From Alphaproteobacteria bacterium UBA1301 (GTDB taxonomy: Bacteria > Pseudomonadota > Alphaproteobacteria > Micropepsales > Micropepsaceae): a stretch of DNA of 64,000 bases. Below are positions 1 to 8,620 of the stretch, one piece after another. Location: the NCBI GenBank assembly GCA_002307725.1, contig DBUB01000010.1, positions 851,951 through 915,950 of the forward strand. Direction: 5' to 3'. The notes under the pieces were generated by a model. That model saw nothing but the letters and a program-made list of their open reading frames with translations, was not told where the DNA came from and did not search any database. The first letter of the stretch is position 1. Each line of letters opens with the position of its first letter. The position numbers and the translations under genes were made by a program.

Positions 1-1376
1 ACGGATTCCTACCCTATCGCCTGTTCCAGCAATTGACCGACTCTGGATCGAACGCGCTGTTCGCGTCCGTTGCGTCGATGCCCGCAGACCGTCAGCAGAC
101 GTCCGGTCTCGACCGTGCGTTGAACACCGAGCGTGCCGCGCCAAAATCCACCATTGAAACTCACACTGTCACGCTCGATTCCGGCGACACGCTGGCGGGC
201 GCACTGGAGAACGCGGGGATCTCGGCCAACGACGCCAATGCGGCCATCGCCGCCCTCGGCAAGGTTCACAACGCGCGTGCGCTACGCGCCGGGCAGAGCT
301 TCGACATTACCTACAACACGCACCCCGACGTCGCTGCCAATAGTAACGATCCGTCTGCGGACGATGACGCCAGCGACATGTCGAAGGGTGCGGCGGTGCC
401 GGGCGAGCCGATCTCACGGCTTCTTACCATCAAATTTTCGCCAACGGTCGATCACGACATCACCATCGCGCGGGGCGCCGACGGCACTTTCCAGGCGACC
501 GACGTCGTCAAGCAACTCGTCAGCCATGTCCATCGCGCCGGTGGCACGATCGACGGCAGCCTCTATCTCTCCGCGATGCGGGCCGGCATTCCGACCGACG
601 TCGTCGGCGAAATGATCAAGATGTTTTCCTATAAGGTCGACTTCCAGCGCGATCTGCAGCCCGGCGACTCCTTCGAGGTGTTCTACGACTACTACTACAC
701 GCCCGAAGGCATGCCGGCGCGCCAGGGCGCCATCTCCTATGCGATGATGAAGACTGGCGGCAAAACCATCGTCCTCTATCGCTATCAGGCCAGTCCCAAC
801 GATCCGGCGGAATATTTCGACTCGTTCGGCGAAAGCGTCAAAGGCATGCTGATGAAGACGCCCGTCGACGGCGCTCGCATCACCAGCGGTTTCGGCATGC
901 GGTTCCACCCCGTGCTCGGATTCTCGCGCATGCATAAGGGCGTCGATTTTGGCGTTCCGATCGGTACGCCGGTGATGGCCGCCGGTTCCGGTACCGTTGC
1001 CTTCCTCGGTTGGTCGAACGGCTATGGTCGCTTCCTCAAGATCAGTCACGGCAGCGGCTATGCGACGGGTTACGGACATTTGTCGCGCTTTTCGCCTGGT
1101 CTGCATGTCGGTTCGAAGGTGCGCCAGGCACAGGTCGTCGCCTATTCGGGCAATACCGGCATGTCGACCGGTCCGCATCTGCACTACGAAACATTGGTGA
1201 ACAACCAGCAGGTCAATCCGCTGCATTTGAAAATGGCGCAAGGGCGCAAGCTCGCCGGCAAGGATTTGCGCGCGTTCCAGGCCGAACGCTTGCACATCGA
1301 TGACAAACTGGCCGCCACCAAGCTCGAAACCAAAGTCGCCGACGTGTCGACCGGGCTGCGGGCAGGGACGAAGTAG
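1..1376 (+). CDS. M23 family murein metallopeptidase, 5' end outside window
   Basis: A zinc endopeptidase predicted to cleave peptidoglycan cross-links in the periplasm. The reading frame is open from base 3 without an upstream stop, so the N-terminus (probably a signal or membrane anchor) lies outside the window; a TTG at 33 is only an internal leucine codon. An N-terminal LysM/OapA-like segment (GDTLAGALENAG, then RAGQSFDITY) precedes the catalytic LytM domain in the last third. That domain carries the family signatures HKGVDFGVPIGTPV, GYGHLSRF and TGPHLHYE, which include the zinc-binding histidines and aspartate. The architecture matches MepM-type endopeptidases. The tail after the domain is polar and contains no recognised motif. 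Confidence 0.9.
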   Translation, partial: GFLPYRLFQQLTDSGSNALFASVASMPADRQQTSGLDRALNTERAAPKSTIETHTVTLDSGDTLAGALENAGISANDANAAIAALGKVHNARALRAGQSFDITYNTHPDVAANSNDPSADDDASDMSKGAAVPGEPISRLLTIKFSPTVDHDITIARGADGTFQATDVVKQLVSHVHRAGGTIDGSLYLSAMRAGIPTDVVGEMIKMFSYKVDFQRDLQPGDSFEVFYDYYYTPEGMPARQGAISYAMMKTGGKTIVLYRYQASPNDPAEYFDSFGESVKGMLMKTPVDGARITSGFGMRFHPVLGFSRMHKGVDFGVPIGTPVMAAGSGTVAFLGWSNGYGRFLKISHGSGYATGYGHLSRFSPGLHVGSKVRQAQVVAYSGNTGMSTGPHLHYETLVNNQQVNPLHLKMAQGRKLAGKDLRAFQAERLHIDDKLAATKLETKVADVSTGLRAGTK

Positions 1377-1487
1377 ATTCCTCAACGTCAACTTCTGCGC
1401 GCGAATTTTCGTTCGTAAAGCGTACGAGAATCCTGCACACTTCCGGTAACGCCGACCCATCGTCCGGCGATCTGGGGAGTGAATTCC

Positions 1488-2060
1488 ATGGCCAACGAAC
1501 ACACACCGCAGGTGAACCCTGCGGCTTTAGGACTAGCCTGCTTCGGTCTTACCACCGTACTGCTCAGCTTGATCAATGCGGGGCTGTTGCCCGCGGGCGG
1601 CGAACCCGTCGTGCTTCCGTTGGCCCTTGCCTTCGGCGGCACGGCGCAAATCCTTGCCGGCATTTTCGAAGTGAAACTCGGCAACACCTTCGGCATGACC
1701 GCCTTCATCGCTTACGGTGCGTTCTGGTGGTGGTTTGCCCTGCTGCTTCTGCTCGGCCATACCGACGTCCTCGATTTGAAGGACGCCCATTCGACCATCG
1801 CCGTCGCGCTGCTGTTATGGGGTGTGTTTACGCTCTACATGTGGATCGCCAGCTTCAAGCTGACGCGGATCGTCAACCTGGTTTTTCTGACGCTGTGGAT
1901 GACGTTCTTCCTGCTCGGCGCCGGTTCTCTGTTCGTAATACCCGCGGTGTCGCAAACCGGCGGCTGGGTCGGGCTGGTGTGCGGAACGCTGGCGCTCTAT
2001 GGCAGCTTCGCCATCGTAACCAATTCCACGTTCGGCAAGACGGTGCTGCCGGTGGGGTGA
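1488..2060 (+). CDS. satP: GPR1/FUN34/YaaH (AceTr) family acetate transporter
   Basis: A small polytopic inner-membrane protein of about 190 residues with six predicted hydrophobic segments. The N-terminal NPAALGLACFGLTT resembles the NPAPLGL signature of the acetate/succinate transporters SatP and YaaH. The ATG at 1488 is chosen over an in-frame GTG at 1479 because a purine-rich GGGGAG lies about nine bases before the ATG. By homology it would move acetate or related short carboxylates with protons. That fits a genome that also encodes a fermentative AdhE, although the two genes are 21 kb apart and the substrate is inferred. Confidence 0.85.
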   Translation: MANEHTPQVNPAALGLACFGLTTVLLSLINAGLLPAGGEPVVLPLALAFGGTAQILAGIFEVKLGNTFGMTAFIAYGAFWWWFALLLLLGHTDVLDLKDAHSTIAVALLLWGVFTLYMWIASFKLTRIVNLVFLTLWMTFFLLGAGSLFVIPAVSQTGGWVGLVCGTLALYGSFAIVTNSTFGKTVLPVG

Positions 2061-2076
2061 AGCGCCAACCAATACC

Positions 2077-2105
2077 GTCGTGGCCGGGTCAAGCCCGGCC
2101 ACGAC
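2077..2105. repeat. Palindromic hairpin between convergent satP and clpB
   Basis: A perfect 12-base inverted repeat, GTCGTGGCCGGG / CCCGGCCACGAC, with a 5-base loop. It sits between the stop of satP and the stop of clpB, so it could end transcription from both sides, although it lacks a U-tract. The core (TGGCCGGG, loop, CCCGGCCA) recurs after secA at 32850, with the loop in the opposite orientation, so it belongs to a dispersed repeat family. Confidence 0.75.
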
Positions 2106-2113
2106 AAGTTGGG

Positions 2114-4732
2114 TTAATTCAGCGCCTTGCTCGGGGCGTTCTCGAAGTTGAGATCATCGGGGGTCGCGAACTCCTCGCCGTTGAGAGTCAGACCGGAGTG
2201 GCCGACGCTCACCTGCACCACCGATCCGTCGCCGATCTTGCCTTCCAGAATCAGCTCCGCCAGCGGGTCTTGCAGACGGCGCTGGATCACGCGCTTGAGC
2301 GGCCGGGCGCCATAGACCGTATCGTAGCCGGCATTGCCGAGCCACTCGCGCGCCTTGGCGTCGAGCGTGATCGCGATCTTGCGATCGGCCAGAAGCTTGT
2401 CGAGACGGCCGATCTGAATGTCGACGATCTTGTCCATGTTGGCGCGGCTGAGGCGATGAAACAGGATGATCTCGTCGAGGCGGTTGAGAAACTCGGGACG
2501 GAAGTGCGCCCGTACCGCGGCCATCACGTCGGCGCGGACTTCGGCGGTATCGGGACCGCTCATCATCTCGGTGCCGAGGTTCGAGGTCAGGATGATGACA
2601 GTGTTCTTGAAATCGACCGTGCGGCCCTGCCCGTCGGTGAGACGGCCGTCGTCCAAGACTTGCAGCAGCACATTGAATACGTCGGGGTGCGCTTTTTCGA
2701 CCTCATCGAACAGGATCACCTGATAAGGCCGCCGCCGCACCGCTTCAGTGAGGACACCGCCTTCTTCATAGCCGACATAGCCCGGCGGGGCGCCGATCAG
2801 ACGCGCCACGGCGTGCTTTTCCATGAACTCGCTCATGTCGATACGAACCATGGCGTTGTCATCATCGAATAGGAACGAGGCCAGCGCCTTGGTGAGTTCA
2901 GTCTTGCCGACGCCGGTGGGCCCTAAGAACAGGAACGAGCCAATCGGACGGCCCGCATCCTGCAATCCCGCCCGCGCGCGGCGCACGGCATTGGAAATAG
3001 CACGCACCGCCGGGGTCTGGCCGACGACGCGCTTTTCGAGCGCCTCTTCCATTTTAAGCAGCTTGTCGCGCTCGCCTTCCAGCATCTTGTCGACCGGAAT
3101 GCCGGTCCAACGCGAGACGATCTGGGCAATGTGTTCGGGCTGCACCGCCTCGTTGACCATCGCGCTCTGGCGTTTTTCGTCAATCTGTTGCAGCTGCTTT
3201 TCGAGACCCGGAATGACGCCGTATTGCAGCTCGCCGGCGCGGGCATATTCGCCGCGGCGCTGGGCGATATCGACTTCAGCACGGGCGCGTTCGAGCCTTT
3301 CTTTCAGGCCCTGCACGTCTTGCAGCGATCGCTTTTCCGATTTCCACTTCGCGGTCAGAACAGACGATTGCTGTTCCAGCTCGGCAAGTTCTTTTTCTAG
3401 ATGCACCAGCCGGTCTTTGGAGGCCTTGTCGGTTTCCTTTTTCAAGGCTTCGCGTTCGATCTTGAGCTGGACCACGCGGCGGTCGAGTTCGTCGAGTTCG
3501 TCCGGCTTGGAGTCGACCTGCATGCGCAAGCGGCTGGCGGCTTCGTCCATCAAGTCGATGGCCTTGTCGGGCAAGAAGCGGTCGGTGATGTAGCGGTTGG
3601 AAAGCTGCGCCGCGGCGACAATGGCGGAATCGGTGATGCGCACGCCGTGATGGACTTCGTATTTCTCTTTCAGACCGCGCAGGATCGAAACGGTGTCTTC
3701 CACCGTCGGCTCGCTGACGAACACCGGTTGAAACCGGCGGGCCAGCGCCGCATCTTTCTCGATGTATTTGCGGTATTCGTTGAGCGTGGTGGCCCCGACG
3801 CAATGGAGTTCGCCGCGCGCCAGCGACGGCTTCAGCAGATTGGACGCATCCATTGAACCTTCCGACGCACCAGCCCCAACAAGCGTGTGCATTTCGTCGA
3901 TGAAGAGGATGATCTGCCCGTTGGCAGAAGTGATCTCGCCCAGCACGGCCTTCAGCCGCTCTTCAAACTCGCCGCGATATTTGGCACCGGCGATCAGCGC
4001 GCCCATGTCGAGCGCCATCAGCCGTTTGTCGCGCAGGCTTTCCGGTACGTCGCCGTTGACGATGCGCAGCGCCAAGCCTTCGGCGATAGCAGTTTTGCCG
4101 ACGCCGGGTTCGCCGATCAGCACCGGATTGTTCTTGGTGCGGCGCGACAGCACCTGAATGGTGCGGCGGATTTCTTCGTCGCGCCCGATCACCGGATCGA
4201 GCTTTCCCGCGCGCGCCAGTTCGGTGAGGTCGCGGGCATATTTCTTCAGCGCGTCATAAGCGTTTTCGGCCGTGGCACTGTCAGCGGTGCGGCCCTTGCG
4301 CAAATCGGCAATCGCCTTATTGAGGTTTTGCGGCGTGACGCCGGCATCCTTCAAGATGCGCGCGGAGTCGCCGGCGGACATCGCAAGCGCCAGCAGCAGG
4401 TATTCGGCGGTGACGAAGCTGTCGCCGGCCTTGGTCGCGATCTGTTGCGCGTTCTCCAATAGGCGAGCGGTTTCGGGATTGATGTAGACCTGGCCCGAAC
4501 CGGAACCCTCCACCCGCGGCATTTTCTGAAGCGCGTGGGCAACGGCGTCACGGACCTGCTCGGGACGTCCGCTCGCGGCGGCGATCAAGCGGGCGGCGAG
4601 CCCTTCCTCGTCGTCGATCAGGACCTTCAACAGGTGTTCGGGGGTGAAAAACTGGTGGTTGGAACGAAGGGCAAGCCCTTGCGCCGACTGAATGAAGCCA
4701 CGCGCCCGTTCGGTGAATTTCTCAATTTCCAT
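2114..4732 (-). CDS. clpB: ATP-dependent disaggregase ClpB
   Basis: An 872-residue Hsp100 unfoldase, full length for the family, that works with DnaK to rescue aggregated proteins in the cytoplasm. Visible in order: the Clp-N repeat domain (MEIEKFTERARGFIQSAQ onward), AAA+ module 1 with Walker A GEPGVGKT, the long middle coiled coil of roughly 110 residues rich in Glu, Lys and Arg, AAA+ module 2 with Walker A GPTGVGKT and the pore loop GYVGYEEGG, and the C-terminal D2-small domain. It lies downstream of the DUF4167 gene. It also has its own heat-shock type promoter in the 169-base gap (see 4835-4863), which fits RpoH control. Confidence 0.98.
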   Translation of the reverse strand: MEIEKFTERARGFIQSAQGLALRSNHQFFTPEHLLKVLIDDEEGLAARLIAAASGRPEQVRDAVAHALQKMPRVEGSGSGQVYINPETARLLENAQQIATKAGDSFVTAEYLLLALAMSAGDSARILKDAGVTPQNLNKAIADLRKGRTADSATAENAYDALKKYARDLTELARAGKLDPVIGRDEEIRRTIQVLSRRTKNNPVLIGEPGVGKTAIAEGLALRIVNGDVPESLRDKRLMALDMGALIAGAKYRGEFEERLKAVLGEITSANGQIILFIDEMHTLVGAGASEGSMDASNLLKPSLARGELHCVGATTLNEYRKYIEKDAALARRFQPVFVSEPTVEDTVSILRGLKEKYEVHHGVRITDSAIVAAAQLSNRYITDRFLPDKAIDLMDEAASRLRMQVDSKPDELDELDRRVVQLKIEREALKKETDKASKDRLVHLEKELAELEQQSSVLTAKWKSEKRSLQDVQGLKERLERARAEVDIAQRRGEYARAGELQYGVIPGLEKQLQQIDEKRQSAMVNEAVQPEHIAQIVSRWTGIPVDKMLEGERDKLLKMEEALEKRVVGQTPAVRAISNAVRRARAGLQDAGRPIGSFLFLGPTGVGKTELTKALASFLFDDDNAMVRIDMSEFMEKHAVARLIGAPPGYVGYEEGGVLTEAVRRRPYQVILFDEVEKAHPDVFNVLLQVLDDGRLTDGQGRTVDFKNTVIILTSNLGTEMMSGPDTAEVRADVMAAVRAHFRPEFLNRLDEIILFHRLSRANMDKIVDIQIGRLDKLLADRKIAITLDAKAREWLGNAGYDTVYGARPLKRVIQRRLQDPLAELILEGKIGDGSVVQVSVGHSGLTLNGEEFATPDDLNFENAPSKALN

Positions 4733-4834
4733 ATCTGCCTCTCAAGCCCTTGGCCCAGGCTCTGCGGATGCGGCAGCCTAGGACGAGTCCGGTCAATAGG
4801 CACGGCCCCATCTGGGCGCCGTACCCGGCAGAAT

Positions 4835-4863
4835 ATGTGGGAATTGGAAGAGAGATCTTCAAG
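4835..4863 (-). promoter_or_regulatory. Predicted RpoH (sigma-32) promoter of clpB
   Basis: On the minus strand, CTTGAA (4863-4858) and CCACAT (4840-4835) are separated by exactly 17 bases. This matches the alphaproteobacterial RpoH consensus CTTGAA-N16/17-CCANAT known from Sinorhizobium. It lies about 100 bases before the clpB start, in the correct orientation and in front of a classic heat-shock gene. The match is read from sequence only. Confidence 0.75.
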
Positions 4864-4901
4864 GCAACTTTCCTCCCCCGCGCACGGGGAAGGAAAATAC
4901 C

Positions 4902-5369
4902 TTATTCGGTCATCTCAGCTTCGTCGCCTTCGTCTTCTTCCTCGCCGTCATCTTCGCCCTCGGCCAAGGTGAAGGACGGGGTGCTGCCGGTTCCGGCCAC
5001 CGGCGGAACGCCCGGCTGGTCGCCAGCGCCAGCCACCGGACGCGGCTGTTGGGCGGCCTGCTGGGCCTGCCACTGTGCCTGCTGCGCCTGGGCGGCGGCC
5101 ATGATGCGATAGTAGTGCTCGGCGTGTTGAAGATAGCTTTCGGCCATGATGCGGTCGCCGCTGGCATTCGAATCGCGGGCGAGCTGCAGGTACTTTTCAT
5201 AGATATGAGAGGCGGTACCACGGATTTTCACTTCGGGGCCGCTCGAATCGTAGCTGCGGTTCGGGTTGAATCCACCACCACCGCCGCCGCTGCCATTGCC
5301 GCCGCCGCCACTGATGTGACCGTTATGACCGTTCTGCGGCCTGCGGCCGCCTCTCCGAGATCGTTTCAC
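4902..5369 (-). CDS. DUF4167 domain protein
   Basis: A 155-residue protein typical of alphaproteobacteria. The N-terminus is basic and glycine-rich (RRGGRRP, then a run of glycines). The conserved DUF4167 core follows at about residues 38-95, with VKIRGTASHIYEKYLQLARD and YLQHAEHYYRIMAAA. The C-terminus is a Gln/Ala/Pro stretch ending in a strongly acidic tail. This layout suggests an RNA-binding or otherwise nucleic-acid-associated protein, but the family's function is not known to me. The start is a GTG preceded by AGGGG. The position between prmC and clpB is the arrangement I recall from many Rhizobiales and Caulobacterales. Confidence 0.85.
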   Translation of the reverse strand: MKRSRRGGRRPQNGHNGHISGGGGNGSGGGGGGFNPNRSYDSSGPEVKIRGTASHIYEKYLQLARDSNASGDRIMAESYLQHAEHYYRIMAAAQAQQAQWQAQQAAQQPRPVAGAGDQPGVPPVAGTGSTPSFTLAEGEDDGEEEDEGDEAEMTE

Positions 5370-5575
5370 TGTATCCCCTTGGGTTCGGACCGAAGCGCAC
5401 TTTGTGGACCATTACGTCCACTGCGCGCGCGCAGGCCGCCTTGCATAAATAACATTCGAAATACGTCTTTCGCAGTGCCAGAGGCCGGGCGCGATTTACG
5501 CGCCATATCCGCCGGGCCCTAAGGCCACAGGCTGGGCGCCTCTCCCCAAGATTGGAAACTAGCTGGAAGCCAGGG

Positions 5576-6391
5576 TCATTCCAACACTTTTTTCGCCGGT
5601 GCCCTTACCGCAAGCCCGGTAACCACAACTCGCGGGATTCCCGCCAAGTCTGGGGCGACATGATGGACCGACAATCCTTCCGCCGCCATCAGGGATTGTG
5701 CTGATTCGGCCTGTCCGGCGCCAATTTCGACAAAAGCCGTTCCCGAGCCCAAGCGCCGAAACCCGGCCGCCAAGGCTCTTACCGCGTCAAGGCCATCCGG
5801 CCCGCCGTCGAGGGCGCCGAGCGGCTCGTAGTCGCGCACCTCGGGTTCCAGACCCGCGATATCGCCTGACGGGATATAAGGCGGGTTCGAAACGATCACA
5901 TCCCAAGGCCCGCCCGCCAGATCGTTCAGCCAGTTGCCGCGGCGGATTTCGGCGCGGGCCGTAAGGTCGTGACGGGCTATGTTGCGCCCCGCCACAACAA
6001 GCGCTTGGTCAGAACCATCAATACCTAAGCCGCGGGCGTTCGGATATTCCTTTAACAACGCGACAAGCAGACATCCCGATCCGGTTCCGAGGTCGAGAAT
6101 CTTCAGCGGTGCGGAACTGCCGGGGAAACGGTCGAGCACCTGCTCGACGATGGTTTCGGTTTCGGGGCGTGGGATCAGAATGCCGGGTTCGACCTCGAAT
6201 TCCAGGCTCCAGAATTCCTTCGCCCCGATGATGTAGGCGACCGGCTCGCGCGCCAGGCGGCGCTTCACGAGGGCCTCGAACTGGCCGGGATTGCGCTGGG
6301 CGTAATCCCAGAGCAGCCGCGAATCGAGCCGGGGATTGCCGACACCCGCCGCGCTGAGACGGCGGATCGCTGCGGGACGGGGATCGCTCAC
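5576..6391 (-). CDS. prmC: Peptide chain release factor N5-glutamine methyltransferase
   Basis: Methylates the glutamine of the GGQ motif in release factors, using S-adenosylmethionine. The protein has 271 residues, slightly short at the N-terminus. The SAM-binding motif ILDLGTGSGCLLVALL and the substrate-glutamine signature NPPYIP are both present. The GTG start overlaps the prfA stop by four bases (GTGA), so the enzyme is translationally coupled to its substrate gene prfA just upstream, a common pairing. Confidence 0.95.
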   Translation of the reverse strand: MSDPRPAAIRRLSAAGVGNPRLDSRLLWDYAQRNPGQFEALVKRRLAREPVAYIIGAKEFWSLEFEVEPGILIPRPETETIVEQVLDRFPGSSAPLKILDLGTGSGCLLVALLKEYPNARGLGIDGSDQALVVAGRNIARHDLTARAEIRRGNWLNDLAGGPWDVIVSNPPYIPSGDIAGLEPEVRDYEPLGALDGGPDGLDAVRALAAGFRRLGSGTAFVEIGAGQAESAQSLMAAEGLSVHHVAPDLAGIPRVVVTGLAVRAPAKKVLE

Positions 6392-7470
6392 GCTTCGTCC
6401 GATTCGAGTTCGGCGAGGCGGCCAGCCTGATCTTCGGTGACCAGGGCATCGATGACATCGCTGAGATCGTCGCCCGAAATGATGCGATCGAGCTTGTAGA
6501 GGGTGAGATTGATTCGGTGGTCGGTCACCCGCCCTTGCGGGAAATTGTAGGTACGGATGCGCTCGGAGCGGTCGCCTGAGCCGACCAGGGACTTGCGTTC
6601 GCTGGCGCGGGCGGAATCGATCCGCGTGCGTTCCATGTCGTAGAGGCGGGCCTTAAGCAGCTTCATGGCCTGGGCCTTGTTCTTGTGCTGCGATTTCTCG
6701 GTCTGCTGCGCGACGGCGATTCCGGTGGGAAGATGGGTGATGCGCACCGCACTTTCGGTCTTGTTGACGTGCTGACCACCAGCGCCTTGGGCGCGATAGA
6801 CATCGATGCGCAGATCCTTGTCGTTGATAACGACGTCGACGTCTTCGGCTTCGGGCAGCACGGCAACGGTTGCCGCCGAGGTATGAATGCGCCCGCCCGC
6901 TTCGGTCACCGGCACGCGCTGAACACGATGGACGCCGCTCTCGAACTTGAGCTTGGCAAAAACGCCCAGCCCCTGCACATCCATGACGGCATCCTTGATG
7001 CCGCCAAGATCGGATTCGGAAAGGCTCATCAGCTCGATCTTCCAGCCCTGCAACTGGCAATAGCGCTGGTACATTTTCAACAGGTCGCCGGCGAACAGCG
7101 CCGCCTCGTCGCCACCGGTGCCGGCGCGAATTTCAAGGATGGCAGAGGAATTGTCGGCGGTGTCTTTGGGCAGGAGCTGAAGCTTGAGGGCGTGTTCAAG
7201 CTTTTCCAGCGTGACTTTCAGTTCCGCCCTCTCCTCTTCCGCCAGCGAGCGCATCTCGGAATCCGTGGACGGATCGTTGAACAGAGCGTCGGCATCCTCG
7301 AACTGCCGCTGGGCCCCGCGGTAGGCGGTGGTGGCTTCCACCACCGGCGCCAGTTCGGCGTGTTCCTTCGACAGCTTGACGAAGGCGGGACCGGCGAGAC
7401 CCGACGACAGCTCCGCCTCCACGGCGTGGAAACGGTCGAGCAGACGTTCGAGCTTGTTGGTCGGGATCAT
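6388..7470 (-). CDS. prfA: Peptide chain release factor 1
   Basis: Terminates translation at UAA and UAG. The 360-residue length is typical. The catalytic GGQ tripeptide is in GAGGQHVNKTESAVR. The anticodon-like tripeptide region reads GVHRVQRVPVTEAGGRIHTS, where RF1 would show P-x-T: PVT is present, supporting RF1 rather than RF2. It is followed by prmC with a four-base overlap. The ATG start is preceded by a purine-rich stretch. Confidence 0.97.
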   Translation of the reverse strand: MIPTNKLERLLDRFHAVEAELSSGLAGPAFVKLSKEHAELAPVVEATTAYRGAQRQFEDADALFNDPSTDSEMRSLAEEERAELKVTLEKLEHALKLQLLPKDTADNSSAILEIRAGTGGDEAALFAGDLLKMYQRYCQLQGWKIELMSLSESDLGGIKDAVMDVQGLGVFAKLKFESGVHRVQRVPVTEAGGRIHTSAATVAVLPEAEDVDVVINDKDLRIDVYRAQGAGGQHVNKTESAVRITHLPTGIAVAQQTEKSQHKNKAQAMKLLKARLYDMERTRIDSARASERKSLVGSGDRSERIRTYNFPQGRVTDHRINLTLYKLDRIISGDDLSDVIDALVTEDQAGRLAELESDEA

Positions 7471-7549
7471 CAGAGGTGGCAGATACCACGACAGGGCGGC
7501 GCACGGAAACCCCGTCCCCGGCGAAATCGCTGTGCTAGGCGTTCCTGCG

Positions 7550-8506
7550 CTAACCCTGGCGCTTCCGGTTCACCCACGGACTCGCCGCGGCGAGCTTGAG
7601 GCGGAATTCTTTGCGACCGTAATCAATCGACACGGTCTGGAATTCGCGCAGGAAGTTAAGGCCGATCAACAACGCCGGTTGGTCGGCAAGGTCCCAGATC
7701 TTGAAGATATCGAGATCAGCGATCCCGATTTCGCAGCCCGAAAATTCGAGATTGCCGAGCAGGATGGTCGACACCTTCACCACTTTGCCGGTGCGCGAGC
7801 CACCGGTGATCCCGGTCAGCTCAATGTCGCGATCACCGGCATAACCGGGACCGATCCGCATTAACGCCTGGCGCAGCGCCTCATTGCCGACCGAAACCTC
7901 GGCCCCGGTGTCGAGGAATGCGGTTGTCACCACGCTGTCGACCCGGCAGGCGAAGGACCGCAAATGGCCGTCGTCGCCGGGCGCGGCAATTAGCGACTCG
8001 GTGCTCGTGTGATCGACCCACTCGGCCGGCAGACAATCAGAGACGCGCAGCGTCCGCTTTTTGAAATCGAAGATCACGCGATGCTTGCCGATGGCGTCGA
8101 GGCCGAGGAACCCGTCAGCCTTGAGCAGCGCGCGCGGCAGCACCGGCATCTGGAGATTGTCGCGCACCACGGCCCCGAAACGAAGCTCGTCCACCGGCAC
8201 GCTGGGCGCCGATACCGCGCGGATGATGCCCTGTACCGTCACCGAATGGCCGACCGGCAGACGCAGCGCCTTAGCCACATCATCCGAAATCACGCTGTGG
8301 TCGGCGCCGGTATCGACGACAAAATGGAACGGCCCCTTACCGTTGATGCGCACGGCTGTGGTGAGCTGGCGATCCTTGATCTTGACCTGGGCCGGAAGCG
8401 GTTCGAACCCGTTTTGGTTTTCGGCGAAGGCGGCCTTGGCGAATGCGAGCGAAGCAAGTCCGCACCCGATCAAATGCCGGCGCGGCAATGCGATCCTGGA
8501 CTGCAT
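7550..8506 (-). CDS. Secreted retropepsin-like aspartic protease
   Basis: A 318-residue exported protein. The ATG at 8506 is preferred because GGGGGA lies just before it and it begins directly with an export signal, QSRIALPRRHLIGCGLAS, whose paired arginines allow Tat export. Two retropepsin-like half-domains each carry an active-site type triad: VDTGADHSVI near residue 70 and LDTGAEVSVG near residue 195. Single-chain proteins with two DTG motifs can form a pepsin-like active site. The substrate is unknown. A second gene of the same architecture lies at 59053-60027. It stands alone between prfA and ispG on the same strand. Confidence 0.8.
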   Translation of the reverse strand: MQSRIALPRRHLIGCGLASLAFAKAAFAENQNGFEPLPAQVKIKDRQLTTAVRINGKGPFHFVVDTGADHSVISDDVAKALRLPVGHSVTVQGIIRAVSAPSVPVDELRFGAVVRDNLQMPVLPRALLKADGFLGLDAIGKHRVIFDFKKRTLRVSDCLPAEWVDHTSTESLIAAPGDDGHLRSFACRVDSVVTTAFLDTGAEVSVGNEALRQALMRIGPGYAGDRDIELTGITGGSRTGKVVKVSTILLGNLEFSGCEIGIADLDIFKIWDLADQPALLIGLNFLREFQTVSIDYGRKEFRLKLAAASPWVNRKRQG

Positions 8507-8620
8507 GTGTTTCCCCCAAGGGGCACCTCTCATGCGGCGGAGATGCCTCAGTTCACACTAGCAGAAACAGGATGTCTCTACAGTTCATTTCTGCGCGAGG
8601 AGGACGGTCAGGACAGGTGG

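Noticed and set aside
4870..4893. GC-rich hairpin after the DUF4167 gene as a terminator
   Set aside because: The stem is good but no U-tract follows on either strand, so read-through into clpB is likely.
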